Below are positions 25,441 to 34,296 of a stretch of DNA of 60,329 bases, piece after piece. The stretch is from contig MHBQ01000039.1 of the NCBI GenBank assembly GCA_001803315.1, forward strand, positions 1 through 60,329. Direction: 5' to 3'. Position 1 is the stretch's first letter. Every line of letters begins with the position of its first letter. Position numbers and translations under genes: made by a program. Source of the DNA: Lentisphaerae bacterium RIFOXYC12_FULL_60_16 (GTDB lineage: Bacteria > Verrucomicrobiota > Kiritimatiellia > UBA8416 > YA12-FULL-60-10). The notes under the pieces were generated by a model. That model worked only from the letters and a program-made list of their open reading frames with translations, was not told where the DNA came from and searched no databases.

Positions 25441-25819
25441 TCAGCGATGGGGCTTCCTATCCTGATCGAGATCATGGTCATTTGGCACAAGATTAACAAC
25501 AGGTGCAATTCCGTGAGCGGTGCAAGAACGGTTCTCCCCAATCTTTCCGATCAGATACTTCCCCCCCAGAAGGACAAGATGGCAAACGTCTCTCTGGCAG
25601 ATACGGTATGACTACATCGACGTCTATCGCATGGCCTTCGGACCATCCCTTCACCATGGCCGTCGACTGGATCGTTGAATTTAGAAGCTGTAGGTTGTGG
25701 AGACAGGCATTCCGGTGTGACGTTCGACGAGCACGCAGAAACGATGGCATAAACACCAGAAGGACGATGATCAGAATTGCCGGCACAAATACGGTATTCG
25801 CAGTTAATTTCTTGTTCAT
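25441..25819 (-). pseudogene. Pilin-like protein frameshifted at a seven-G tract
   Basis: From ATG 25819 the product has a hydrophobic N-terminal helix but no G|F..E cleavage motif. NACLHNLQLLNSTIQ, VVIPYLPERRLPSCPSGG and a wrong-looking tail ending at 25493 follow. Removing one base from the run of seven C at 25561-25567 (G on the coding strand) restores KYLIGKIGENRSCTAHG. That completes the CPSGG.Y..G..G....C..HG ending of pilins from PVC bacteria; the restored frame stops at 25441. The gene may be broken, phase-variable, or misread in the assembly. It belongs near the pilus-like locus but runs toward it. Confidence 0.7.
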
Positions 25820-25920
25820 CCGCTGGGTCTAATGTCAGCCTTTGTGCGCTGGGGAAGCCGCACCCGGCGCGGTTTCCGAAGTCGCATGCGAGGCTTGGTT
25901 CGACGGTCCTCGCTCCTCGG

Positions 25921-26202
25921 CTATTGGGTCCGTCTCAGTTGTTCGACTTTCTGGTCGTAGTGCTTGTGGGAACCAATCCAGAACCACACAATCATGTCAT
26001 CCCGTTTGACGCCAATGGCTCGCCAGTGCAGTCCGATACGAACGGAGTAGATGGGAAGGGTCTGGTGGATTGTCTTGAACTGCAGGGACGGGTGCCAAGG
26101 GTCCCTCATCCAGCGGGCGTACGCTCGCCTGGCGTATGCCCGGACATCAGGGGACAAGGCGGCAAGCCGACGACGGAACTCGCGAGTGGTGTCAGAAGTC
26201 AC
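25921..26202 (-). CDS. RelE/ParE-superfamily toxin-like protein
   Basis: This is a 93-residue protein read from GTG 26202. FRRRLAALSPDVRAYARRAY, PWHPSLQFK, YSVRIGLHWRAIG and WFWIGSHKHYDQ are hallmarks of RelE/ParE-like toxins, which either cleave mRNA on the ribosome or poison gyrase. GTG 26202 overlaps the antitoxin stop by 11 bases; a longer frame to 26238 is less likely. The order antitoxin-toxin is the common one. Confidence 0.8.
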   Translation of the reverse strand: MTSDTTREFRRRLAALSPDVRAYARRAYARWMRDPWHPSLQFKTIHQTLPIYSVRIGLHWRAIGVKRDDMIVWFWIGSHKHYDQKVEQLRRTQ

Positions 26203-26413
26203 GCTTCGTGTCCAGCGGCTTCGTTTGGCCTGCGTCATATTCCGCCAAGGCTTCCCTCGCCATGCAGGTCAGTTCGTCCTGGGATGCGGCAAACGCCTCG
26301 TCCCAGACGGCCTCGGCCTCGATCTCGGCAATGAGAAACCGGCCAACCGCATCCTGTTCTGCTTCCGGCAGAGACGCCGCTTTGGCAAACGCTTCTTCGA
26401 GTACCTTCGTCAT
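26192..26413 (-). CDS. Antitoxin partner of the RelE/ParE-like toxin
   Basis: This 73-residue acidic helical protein contains LPEAEQDAVGRFLIAEIEAE and a C-terminal part, DELTCMAREALAEYDAGQTK. This is the pattern of short antitoxins next to RelE/ParE-type toxins. It is upstream of and overlaps the toxin. It would neutralise the toxin by direct binding and probably repress its own promoter. No clear DNA-binding fold is visible. Confidence 0.7.
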   Translation of the reverse strand: MTKVLEEAFAKAASLPEAEQDAVGRFLIAEIEAEAVWDEAFAASQDELTCMAREALAEYDAGQTKPLDTKRDF

Positions 26414-26565
26414 GGCACTATCCTAGAACGGCTGAGGTGCGATCTCAATTCCTTTCTTCCCTTCTCGTCGAACAGACGCGCCTTCGAGTTTCACCCGACG
26501 GCGCGGCAGAAGGAAGCGTGAGTTGACCGAATCGGGTATGGAATTGTATGTGGGAATAGCGCACA

Positions 26566-26668
26566 CGAAGCGTTGGCGCGAAGGCGGGTGGGTGCGGATG
26601 TGGCGGGTGGGGAGGCGCTCGTAGAGCGCGGCTCCACCCGTAAAATGTAGCACCGCTCTACGAGCGGT
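26566..26668. repeat. Noncoding repeat cluster in the 26414-26895 gap
   Basis: The 482-base gap between the antitoxin and the AraC gene holds no supported gene. At 26566-26606 it has a segment related to 20380-20420. It then carries two hairpins that are inverted copies of each other: gcgctcgtagagcgc (26615-26629) and accgctctacgagcggt (26652-26668). The rest is low-complexity GC-rich sequence. This looks like a dispersed palindromic repeat island. Confidence 0.55.
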
Positions 26669-26895
26669 CCCGATGAGGCAACGAAGAAACTGAAGGGGGG
26701 GACGGGAAACCGCGTTAGGGACCCTGTTTCGCCGAGGGCTTCGCAGGGCAAGCAACGCGGTCCACCGGGGGATGGCTCGCCAGGGACGACTCGCCCTACC
26801 AAGGGGAGGGGACGGCGTCGCGGGAGCTCTGCCCTCCAGGGGAAGGGGAGGGATTGTGGAACGTTAAACGTTGAATGTGGTGGCGAGTGTAGGGG

Positions 26896-27750
26896 TCAGG
26901 CCAGGGTGCGGCGCATGGCGAGACGGTAGCGGCGGGGGGTCTGGTTGCAAAAGCGCTGGAAGGCAATATACAGGCGGCAGACGGTATGAAATCCACTTTG
27001 CCGCGCGATCTCGGATATCTTCAGGTCACTGGTGACCAGCAGGCGCTGGGCGGAGGAAACCCGGATGCGGGTCAGGTAGTCAATGATACTCATGCCGCTG
27101 GTACGTTTGAACAACCGCATGCCGTAACCGGGACTCAACCCGGCGGCGGCAGTCACTTCCCGGACCGTCAGGGGAGATTCGCTGTGTTGGGCAATGGTCT
27201 TGGCCATGGTTTCAAAGGCTTCCGCATGGTCATCGACATCATGACCGGGATGATGGCGGGATGCGGTGATGGATTGCGCCATCAGGCGGAGCCGCCGCTG
27301 GATGTCGAGCAGGATGATCTCGCGCGAATCAGCCGAATTACCATCCATGAGTTCCTGCCAGTGGTGCATCAGGGCGGTATCGGTGCAGGGGGTTGTCCGG
27401 GGTTTGTCCTGCACGATCTCTCCGCGCAACAACGGATCAAGCAGGGGTGCGGGCAACTGCCACTGGAGTACCCACGGGAGGGGGATGTGGAGTGACCGTG
27501 ACAGCATGGAGCGGGATGCCGACAGAATGCCGTGCGGCTGGGTGCCCCACAATACGGCCAGGCCACCGGGAAGCAGCGGGTAACGGCGTTGCCCCAACAA
27601 CACGGTGACTTTGCCGCGTTCCAGCAGGACCAGTTCCACTTCGTTGTGCCAGTGCAACGGGCGGTGGCGGGGCGACCAGGCCGGTTCCATGAAGAAGCCG
27701 GGTTCCCAGAAATTCACCGTTGAATCATGGCTGGATGCCGGTCGTTTCAT
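26896..27750 (-). CDS. AraC-family transcriptional regulator
   Basis: This 284-residue protein has an N-terminal cupin-like sensing domain (LHWHNEVELVLLERGK, GGLAVLWGTQPHG) and a C-terminal AraC DNA-binding domain. The second part has two helix-turn-helix motifs (LTVREVTAAAGLSPGYGMRL and ISEIARQSGFHTVCRLYIAF). AraC members of this layout bind sugars. It is divergent from the glycosidase-led operon at 27959 and probably controls it. Two 9-base direct repeats 21 bases apart lie directly upstream of its start. Confidence 0.9.
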   Translation of the reverse strand: MKRPASSHDSTVNFWEPGFFMEPAWSPRHRPLHWHNEVELVLLERGKVTVLLGQRRYPLLPGGLAVLWGTQPHGILSASRSMLSRSLHIPLPWVLQWQLPAPLLDPLLRGEIVQDKPRTTPCTDTALMHHWQELMDGNSADSREIILLDIQRRLRLMAQSITASRHHPGHDVDDHAEAFETMAKTIAQHSESPLTVREVTAAAGLSPGYGMRLFKRTSGMSIIDYLTRIRVSSAQRLLVTSDLKISEIARQSGFHTVCRLYIAFQRFCNQTPRRYRLAMRRTLA

Positions 27751-27753
27751 GTA

Positions 27754-27783
27754 GGCAGGATAGTATATAATATTGGCAGGATA
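27754..27783. promoter_or_regulatory. Tandem direct repeat, likely AraC-type operator
   Basis: ggcaggata occurs at 27754-27762 and again at 27775-27783. The 21-base period equals two helical turns, the spacing used by AraC-family half-sites. A TATAAT-like box (27766-27771) lies between them. The site is just upstream of the araC-like start (27750) and about 175 bases before the glycosidase gene, inside the divergent gap 27751-27958. Confidence 0.55.
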
Positions 27784-27958
27784 CAGCAGTTAATTTTATA
27801 AACAGGTTTTTGGATGGCGTGGTAAGGTTGGGTCGTCGTTGTCGGGATTTATCTTTTGGAGATCAGGAACGGGGCTCCAGAAGCAGGTGTGAAAGGTTTC
27901 TCTGGTGGAGCCGGCCTGAGTTCGGGCTGGTCCGGAAATGGAAACAGGGAGGAAACTT

Positions 27959-30310
27959 ATGAAGCGGAGCAAGTTGCCGGAACCGGATTACCAGGCTGCA
28001 TGCGGTTGGTGGGCGGATCTGCCGAATATCTGGACGCCGGTCGGCTGGCGGGAACACATGTTCCGTTTCAATGTCCTCTATAACGGCACCTTGTTGGCCC
28101 AACCGAACATGAACCGCCGCACCTCGTCGTATGATGGGCAGGGCCTGCAGTTGGGATTTGCACCCCATTGGACCAACTGGTTCACCGAATGGCCGCATTC
28201 ATATCTCCGGCATGATGACGGGCAGGTATTGCAGGGATGGACCGAAGATCAGGCGCCGGTCCTGTGGACCGAATGGGCACGGGATGGCGTGGTGTTGCGG
28301 CAATATGTTTTTGCGCATGTTCCCGGCGGACAGGAAACCCAGACCGGGACCGAGCCGTTGTTTGCATGGGTCCGCCTGACGGTTCATGCGGTGTGTCCCG
28401 CCCTGCCGGTCGAGGAGCGCCATGGGTTCAACCTGGTCTTTCATCGTCCGCATATCAGCGCCGGGATGAGTACCCGCGATAACATCCAGGTCTGGGCGCA
28501 CCAGTACAGGAAAGAGGATGGCATCCAGACGGAACCGGATCGACGGCGCAGACTGTTCACCTATCCCCGTGAACTCAAGCCGGAAATGGCCGGGTATGAT
28601 CCCAAGCAGGCCTATCGGATCCTGGAACCGGATGGAAAGGTCCGGCTGGCGGTGGCCGCCGGCGGGCGGGATGTGACCGCGGAATGGAAGGACGTGGATA
28701 CGGAACTCAGTCGCCCGGCAAACCGCCTGTACCTTCAGTTTCCGGCGAGGAAGGGCGCGAGTATCGACTTGCTGGTTCCGATGTTGCCGGTGGATCGGGA
28801 AACGATGGACCGGGAACTGGCTGTCGGCCGGGACAAGGCGCTGGCGGAATCGGCGGCATTCTGGAAGCGGATCAACGCGACATCGAGCCGGATTGAGGTT
28901 CCTGAACCGGCTGTTGGCGAGGTCATCCGGCACAGTACGCGTTTCAGCCAGATCCTGTCGGAACGGAATCCGGAAACGAAGAAAGTCTGTAAACTCAGCG
29001 GGGCCTGGGTCTATGCGGACTTGTGGACGACGCCCGGCGCAATGGACCTGGTGATGATGATGGATGTGTTGGGGCACCACGATACGGTGGTACGGTATCT
29101 CGACATATTCCGGGAGGAGCAGGGGACCGTGGTTCCCCCGGGCGCCGCCTACGAGATGCATCCGGGTTACCTCAGCACACCGGCCCTGTACAAGTCCATT
29201 GACTGGTTGTCCGACAACGGGGCGGTTCTCTGGACGATCTGCATGCATTACCTGCTGTCCGGTGACCGGGAATATCTGGCGCGTTTCACGGACTGCATTG
29301 TGAAGAGCTGTGACTGGATCAAGGCCATGCGGGCCAAGACCGGCCACGGCGGCTACGAGGGGGTTCTGCCTCCGGCGGTTGCCACCGATGCCCAGACCAA
29401 GATCCAGGCGGTCTGGTCGATCGGATGGAACTACAAGGGATTGTGCGCCGCGGTGCGGATCCTGAAGGAAATCGGTCATCCGCGCGCCGCTGAGTTCGAG
29501 GCGGAAGCCGCCGATTACCAGTCAGCCTATGTGAAAGCCCTGCGCGACAAGTGCCGCAAGATGCCGGTGTGGACGGATGCGCGCGGGCAGAAACGGCGGT
29601 TTGTCCCGACGGCCTTGGCCGGAGACGAGAAGGCGGAAAGCCGGCATGCCTTCTATCTCGATACCGGACCGCTGTTCCATGTGTTCGCCGGATTATTGCC
29701 TGCCGAAGACCCCCTGATGAAGGACACGATTGCCTGGTTTCGGGAAGGGCCGCAACGGGCCTTCTACCGGCGGGATTCGAACTGCTGGCAGGTGCCGGTA
29801 CTCGACCACGAGATGTCGAGTTGCGAGCCGTGCTACTCGTGGAACGTGTTTTTTTCATGGCAGACGGGGGATCGGGACCGGTTCATGGAAGGGATGTACA
29901 GCCTGTTCGCGGGATCGGTCTCGCGCAAGACGGGGATTTCCTGCGAAACGCGGGGCGGCATCACCGGCACGGTCTTTTCGGCGCCGCTGGCCATCTACCT
30001 GGCGCGCCTGGCCGTGGTGGACGACCAGATCCGGCCGGACGAACTGCATCTCCTGAGGCTGATGCCGCTGGCGTGGTTGAAGCCGGGCGCTGAAAGCCGG
30101 TTTGACGCGATGCCGACGGAATATGGTCCGGTCAGTCTGCATACCCGCTGCTCGCGCAAGGGGAAGAAGCTCTGGATCACCTGGGAGCCGGCATTCCGGA
30201 CCTCGCCGGCGCGTGTATGGCTGCATATTCCGCCGGTTCCGGGGTTGGAACAGGTCATTGTGAACGGGGTCCCGGCCCGTATCGGGAAGAAGCCCCTGCG
30301 GCTGGGGTGA
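27959..30310 (+). CDS. Six-hairpin glycosidase-like protein
   Basis: This 783-residue protein is read from ATG 27959, which follows gggagga; ATG 27938 has no such site. The N-terminal half is beta-rich (LLAQPNMNRRTSSYDGQGLQ). The C-terminal half has repeated helical pairs typical of an (alpha/alpha)6 barrel, with VYADLWTTPGAMDLV, YEMHPGY, GYEGVLPPA and DHEMSSCEPCYSW. No signal peptide is seen, so it works in the cytoplasm. It leads a sugar-processing operon and is divergent from the AraC regulator. The exact GH family and the catalytic pair are not assigned. Confidence 0.65.
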   Translation: MKRSKLPEPDYQAACGWWADLPNIWTPVGWREHMFRFNVLYNGTLLAQPNMNRRTSSYDGQGLQLGFAPHWTNWFTEWPHSYLRHDDGQVLQGWTEDQAPVLWTEWARDGVVLRQYVFAHVPGGQETQTGTEPLFAWVRLTVHAVCPALPVEERHGFNLVFHRPHISAGMSTRDNIQVWAHQYRKEDGIQTEPDRRRRLFTYPRELKPEMAGYDPKQAYRILEPDGKVRLAVAAGGRDVTAEWKDVDTELSRPANRLYLQFPARKGASIDLLVPMLPVDRETMDRELAVGRDKALAESAAFWKRINATSSRIEVPEPAVGEVIRHSTRFSQILSERNPETKKVCKLSGAWVYADLWTTPGAMDLVMMMDVLGHHDTVVRYLDIFREEQGTVVPPGAAYEMHPGYLSTPALYKSIDWLSDNGAVLWTICMHYLLSGDREYLARFTDCIVKSCDWIKAMRAKTGHGGYEGVLPPAVATDAQTKIQAVWSIGWNYKGLCAAVRILKEIGHPRAAEFEAEAADYQSAYVKALRDKCRKMPVWTDARGQKRRFVPTALAGDEKAESRHAFYLDTGPLFHVFAGLLPAEDPLMKDTIAWFREGPQRAFYRRDSNCWQVPVLDHEMSSCEPCYSWNVFFSWQTGDRDRFMEGMYSLFAGSVSRKTGISCETRGGITGTVFSAPLAIYLARLAVVDDQIRPDELHLLRLMPLAWLKPGAESRFDAMPTEYGPVSLHTRCSRKGKKLWITWEPAFRTSPARVWLHIPPVPGLEQVIVNGVPARIGKKPLRLG

Positions 30311-30326
30311 GCGGGGGGATCCGGAC

Positions 30327-30492
30327 GGCTCACGTGGACGCTCGCCCTCCATGGGGCGGACGGGTGGGATGGGAGCGGCGGTGACAGTGCGCCGCCCTCC
30401 ATGGGGCGGACGGGTGGCGTGGGTGAGTTAAGGACGGGCGTGGTGAGTATGTGTTGTGCGAAGCGCCTGGAGGGCGAGCGTCCACGCGAGCC
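30327..30492. repeat. 25-base inverted repeat enclosing a 50-base tandem repeat
   Basis: ggctcacgtggacgctcgcc (30327 onward, 25 bases in all) and 30468-30492 are inverted copies with 24 of 25 bases matching. Between them, the 25-base unit beginning cgccctccatggggcgg occurs identically at 30343-30367 and 30393-30417. The unit itself contains the palindrome ccgccc...gggcgg at the second copy. The element fills the 221-base gap between the glycosidase-like and deacetylase genes. Confidence 0.7.
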
Positions 30493-30531
30493 GTTCCGGG
30501 ATTTCGGCTGTTGACCAAAAGGGGAATTGTC

Positions 30532-31239
30532 ATGCATGTCGTATCGATCATGGCGCACCAGGATGACGAGATGCGGTGTCTGGGCACGATGCTCAAATGC
30601 CGGGATCGCGGGGATACCCTGCATTTCGTCACCGTGACCGACGGGTCCGGCGGGTTTGTGCAACAACCGGATATTTCACGGGAAGACGGCGCCCGCATCC
30701 GGCATGAGGAGATGACCGCGCTGGCGAAGGCGGCCGGGGCCGATTATCTCAACCTGCGGGAACATGACGAATATCTCTACGATACGCCGGAGGTCCGGCA
30801 CGCGATCATCGAGGCGTTGCGCCGGACGCGCGCCGACCTGGTGTTCACGCATTACGCGGACGACTACAACCTCGACCACACCACGACCTATCAGCTGGTC
30901 CGGCACTGCGCGATGCATGCCTGCCTGCCGATGGTGCGGACCGAGTCGCCGCCCTTGAAGGCGCATCCGGCGGTGTTCTGCGTGGAACCGCACGGACCGA
31001 TCCCGTTCCCGGCCACCCACTTTGTGGACATCACGGCATACGAGGACCGCAAGATCGGGTTGCTCCAGCATCACGTGTCGCAGGAAACGGCGATGCAACT
31101 GGCGGTCAAGGCGGGGTTCGACAAGTTGTGCCGCCGTCCGGACGCCTACTGGGGTGAGAAGCTGGGGTGTGATTACGCGGAATGTTTCTCGGCCATGCCG
31201 GCGCGCGGGGCGGTGAAACCGTTCGCCGTTCTACCGTAA
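30532..31239 (+). CDS. PIG-L/LmbE-family deacetylase
   Basis: This 235-residue protein has the metal-binding motif AHQDDE (residues 8-13) near the N-terminus and FTHYADDYNLDH later, as in LmbE/PIG-L enzymes that remove N-acetyl groups from amino sugars. ATG 30532 follows aaaagggga. It is 22 bases upstream of the Gfo/Idh/MocA gene and belongs to the same operon. With an oxidoreductase and two aminotransferases downstream, an amino-sugar substrate is likely. Confidence 0.85.
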   Translation: MHVVSIMAHQDDEMRCLGTMLKCRDRGDTLHFVTVTDGSGGFVQQPDISREDGARIRHEEMTALAKAAGADYLNLREHDEYLYDTPEVRHAIIEALRRTRADLVFTHYADDYNLDHTTTYQLVRHCAMHACLPMVRTESPPLKAHPAVFCVEPHGPIPFPATHFVDITAYEDRKIGLLQHHVSQETAMQLAVKAGFDKLCRRPDAYWGEKLGCDYAECFSAMPARGAVKPFAVLP

Positions 31240-31261
31240 CCGCCGGATACCGGAGGGGATG

Positions 31262-32317
31262 ATGAAGCAGAAGGCCAGGATACGGATCGGGTTGATCGGT
31301 GCGGGGTGGATGGGGCGGCATCATGCGGGGAATATCATGCGGAACCCGGATGCCGAGTTGGCGGGGGTGGCCGACGTGAACGAGGTCAACATCGCCCACC
31401 TGCGGCAGGATGCCGGCTGGGACGGCCCGGTATACAAGGACCACCAGTCCCTGCTGGAATCGGCCGTGGATGCCGTGGTGATTGCCTCGCCCAACAGCCA
31501 TCATGCGGCGATGTGCCTGGATGCAGCCCATGCCGGCAAGCACCTCTACTGTGAGAAACCGATGGCTATCACGCTGGAGGATTGCCGCCGGATACGCGAT
31601 GCGGTGCGCAAGGCGCGGGTAAAATACCTGATCGGTTACCACCGGCGGTTGAATCCCCTCTACCAATACGCCCATCAGCTGGTGCGGGAAGGCCGGTTGG
31701 GTGATGTGTTCATGGTGGAGTCGGATTACCTGCACCATATTCCGGGTGACTGGGATATCTGGTCCTGGCTGGGCAAGGAGGGTGTGGCCGGCAGTTTGTT
31801 CCATGCCGGCAGCGGGCATAACGTGGACCTGATCCGGTTCTTCGGCGGGGATATCGCCGAGGTGTCCTGCATGAAGGGAACCTTCCTGCCGCGCAAGCAG
31901 CAGGTGGAAACCGAAGATACCGCGCTGGCGATGTTCCGGTTCGCCAGCGGGGCCGTCGGCAAGGTGCAGTTTTGTGTCGGTCCCATCCTTCCGTTCCAGT
32001 TCAACCTGCGGCTTTACGGCACCCGCGGATCGGTGCTCAACAACCGGGTCTGGCTGGATTCGATTCCGAAATTCGCCGATCCGGGCCATGAACGCGACTG
32101 TGTCGAACTGCCTGCCAGCTGGGTCCCGGACAATGTCCAGGGTGGCATTTCCGAGCCGTGGGGCAAGTTGATGGATCATTTTGTGGACATGATGGTGCGC
32201 GAGGTTCCGTGCCTGAATGATGTGGACAGCGCTTTCCAGACATCGGCGGCATGTTTTGCAGCCATGGAGGCGGCCAAACGCAACACGGTGATCAACCTCA
32301 AGGAGATGATGCAATGA
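31262..32317 (+). CDS. Gfo/Idh/MocA-family oxidoreductase
   Basis: This 351-residue NAD(P)-dependent sugar dehydrogenase-like protein has the nucleotide-binding motif IGLIGAGWMGRHHAGNIM and the family motif YCEKPMAI with its catalytic lysine. Later it has DLIRFFGGDIAEVSC. ATG 31262 is 5 bases after GGAGG, better placed than ATG 31259. Its stop overlaps the DegT gene start (32314-32317). It commonly pairs with DegT aminotransferases: oxidation of a sugar hydroxyl followed by transamination. Confidence 0.9.
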   Translation: MKQKARIRIGLIGAGWMGRHHAGNIMRNPDAELAGVADVNEVNIAHLRQDAGWDGPVYKDHQSLLESAVDAVVIASPNSHHAAMCLDAAHAGKHLYCEKPMAITLEDCRRIRDAVRKARVKYLIGYHRRLNPLYQYAHQLVREGRLGDVFMVESDYLHHIPGDWDIWSWLGKEGVAGSLFHAGSGHNVDLIRFFGGDIAEVSCMKGTFLPRKQQVETEDTALAMFRFASGAVGKVQFCVGPILPFQFNLRLYGTRGSVLNNRVWLDSIPKFADPGHERDCVELPASWVPDNVQGGISEPWGKLMDHFVDMMVREVPCLNDVDSAFQTSAACFAAMEAAKRNTVINLKEMMQ

Positions 32318-33504
32318 ACTATGGACCTTTTGCCCGTGAATTACGGACGCTGGGTGAAACCGAGCTGTCCTACCTGCGCGAGATCTTCGAGCGCGGGCGC
32401 ATGAGTATCTTCTTCAATGAAGGCGGCTTTGTGGAACGGTTCCAGAATGCCTTTGCGCATTACACCGGCGCCAAGCGCGCCCTGGCCCGTTGCAACGGCA
32501 TGTGCGCCCTGGCCGAGGCCGTGAGCGTGAGCGGGGCCAAGGCCGGCAACGAGATCATCTGCGACCCCGTGGTACATTTCGGCGGGCTGGCTGCGCTGTA
32601 TTGGAACTGTATTCCACGGTTCGCTGACATTGAAACTGACACCTATTGCATGGATCCCGCCTCGCTTGAAGCCAACATCACCGACAACACCAAGGCGGTG
32701 ATTGTCACCCACCTGTGGGGGTTGCCGGCGCGAATCGACACGATCCGGGACATCTGCCGGAAACGCGGGCTGTTCCTGATCGAGGATTGCGCCCACGCCG
32801 TGGGAGCCCGGTGGAACGGACAGCATGTCGGAACCTTCGGCAACATGGGGATGTTCAGCTTCCAGGAATTCAAGCAATTGTCCACCGGTGACGGCGCCAT
32901 GAATACGGTCAACGACGAGAAGCTCGCCTGGAACATGGAGAATGTCTGGCGGTTCTCGGGCGAGAGCCCGGCCATGATGACGCTGAACTGGCGGATGAAC
33001 GAGATGACCGCGGCCGTTGGCCTGGCGCAGTTGGAGAAGGTGGATGACATTATCGGATCCACCTACAACGCCACGCTCCGGATGTTCAACGAGGCCATCC
33101 GGGGCTGTGACTGGTTGAAACTGCGCCACGTTCCGGCGGAAGCGACGCAGGCCGGGTACTGGTTTGCCTGCACGTGGCAGGGGGACCGGTGCGGGTTGGA
33201 TTACGCCCGATTCAAGCAATTGAACGAGACCCTGGGACTCGGGTTGCGGTTTGGCTTCAACGAGACGGCGCCTTACCAGTTTGATTTCTTCCGCAAGGGG
33301 GACATTTACGGGAACGGGGTTCCCTACCATACGCCGCCGTTCACCCAGTTGAGCCAGTACCGGTACCGGGACGGGCTGTGTCCGGTGGTGGAGGATGTCA
33401 TGCCACGCCTGGTAACGGTGAATCTGATCTTCCTGTCCAGGGAAGATGCCGCCCGGCAGGCGGACAAACTGCATGAGGCGATTGCCGTCATGAACCGCGG
33501 GTGA
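32314..33504 (+). CDS. DegT/DnrJ/EryC1/StrS-family aminotransferase
   Basis: This 396-residue PLP enzyme has the aldimine lysine K187 in FSFQEFKQLSTGDGA. VTHLWGLPARID and LIEDCAHAVGA (the PLP-contacting Asp and His) precede it. It would transaminate a keto sugar made by the oxidoreductase just upstream. The gene overlaps both neighbours by four bases. In this family the common motif is SxKHITTGEGG; here F.EFKQLSTGDGA is a small variant but the lysine is kept. Confidence 0.9.
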   Translation: MNYGPFARELRTLGETELSYLREIFERGRMSIFFNEGGFVERFQNAFAHYTGAKRALARCNGMCALAEAVSVSGAKAGNEIICDPVVHFGGLAALYWNCIPRFADIETDTYCMDPASLEANITDNTKAVIVTHLWGLPARIDTIRDICRKRGLFLIEDCAHAVGARWNGQHVGTFGNMGMFSFQEFKQLSTGDGAMNTVNDEKLAWNMENVWRFSGESPAMMTLNWRMNEMTAAVGLAQLEKVDDIIGSTYNATLRMFNEAIRGCDWLKLRHVPAEATQAGYWFACTWQGDRCGLDYARFKQLNETLGLGLRFGFNETAPYQFDFFRKGDIYGNGVPYHTPPFTQLSQYRYRDGLCPVVEDVMPRLVTVNLIFLSREDAARQADKLHEAIAVMNRG

Positions 33505-34271
33505 GCCGGATGTCGGAGCAACGGGATTGTCGGGAGGATCCGGGCGGGATCCGGATGGAATCGCTCGGGCGGTTCAGCCTGGGGTTTGAACGGGGCGGTA
33601 AACTGCTTGGTTTGAGCCATGAAGCGCTGGGTGGATTGTTGAACCAGGCGGATTACCGGTTCGATTGCGGCGATGGCCGGGTGTTTGTTCCGGCGGGCTG
33701 GGACGAGTGTTTCCCGACCATTGAACCTTTCGATGCCAGCCCGGTCATGGGTGATTTGATCGGGGTTGAGCCCTGCATCCAGCGTGACCGGCATTCGGTG
33801 CGGCAGACGTGGACCTTTCCCCGATACGACGTGGAGCGGGTCTTTTCCGGTTCCGGCACAGACCGGATGAAGGTTGAATTCACCGTGCGGAACCGGACCG
33901 CCGTTCCGATTCCGTTCCTGTGGGCCAGCCATGCCTTGTTTTCCGTCGAGGGACTGAGCCGGGTTGAGTTGCCGGACGGGACTTCGCTGGATCAATTTGC
34001 CCGGGATGGAACCTGCCGCAAATGGTTTGTGCAGAACCGGGCGCCCGTTATAATGCACCGCGATTCGGGTCGGGTGTCGATCCGGAGTGACCAGCCATAC
34101 TGGGGTCTCTGGTTGAACCGCGGCGGCTGGCCGGCCTCGGGGCACGCCGGGGTGGTATGTTTGGGGGTGGAAGCCACCACGACAGCCGGGGAAATCCCGG
34201 CGGGTCGCCATCTTGCCCCGGGGGAATCCTTCACGGGTCAGGTTGAGGTGGATGTGGAACTGACTCGCTAG
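33501..34271 (+). CDS. Aldose epimerase/galactose mutarotase-like protein
   Basis: This 256-residue beta-rich protein starts at GTG 33501, overlapping the previous stop; ATG 33510 is possible. WDECFPTIEPF and PFLWASHALFSVEG resemble galactose mutarotase-fold proteins, where a His and an acidic residue act on the sugar ring. LAPGESFTGQVEV near the end is also typical. The fold call is tentative. In context it would act on the sugar handled by the operon. Confidence 0.5.
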   Translation: MSRMSEQRDCREDPGGIRMESLGRFSLGFERGGKLLGLSHEALGGLLNQADYRFDCGDGRVFVPAGWDECFPTIEPFDASPVMGDLIGVEPCIQRDRHSVRQTWTFPRYDVERVFSGSGTDRMKVEFTVRNRTAVPIPFLWASHALFSVEGLSRVELPDGTSLDQFARDGTCRKWFVQNRAPVIMHRDSGRVSIRSDQPYWGLWLNRGGWPASGHAGVVCLGVEATTTAGEIPAGRHLAPGESFTGQVEVDVELTR

Positions 34272-34296
34272 GGGTGTGGAAAGGGATTCGGGAACG

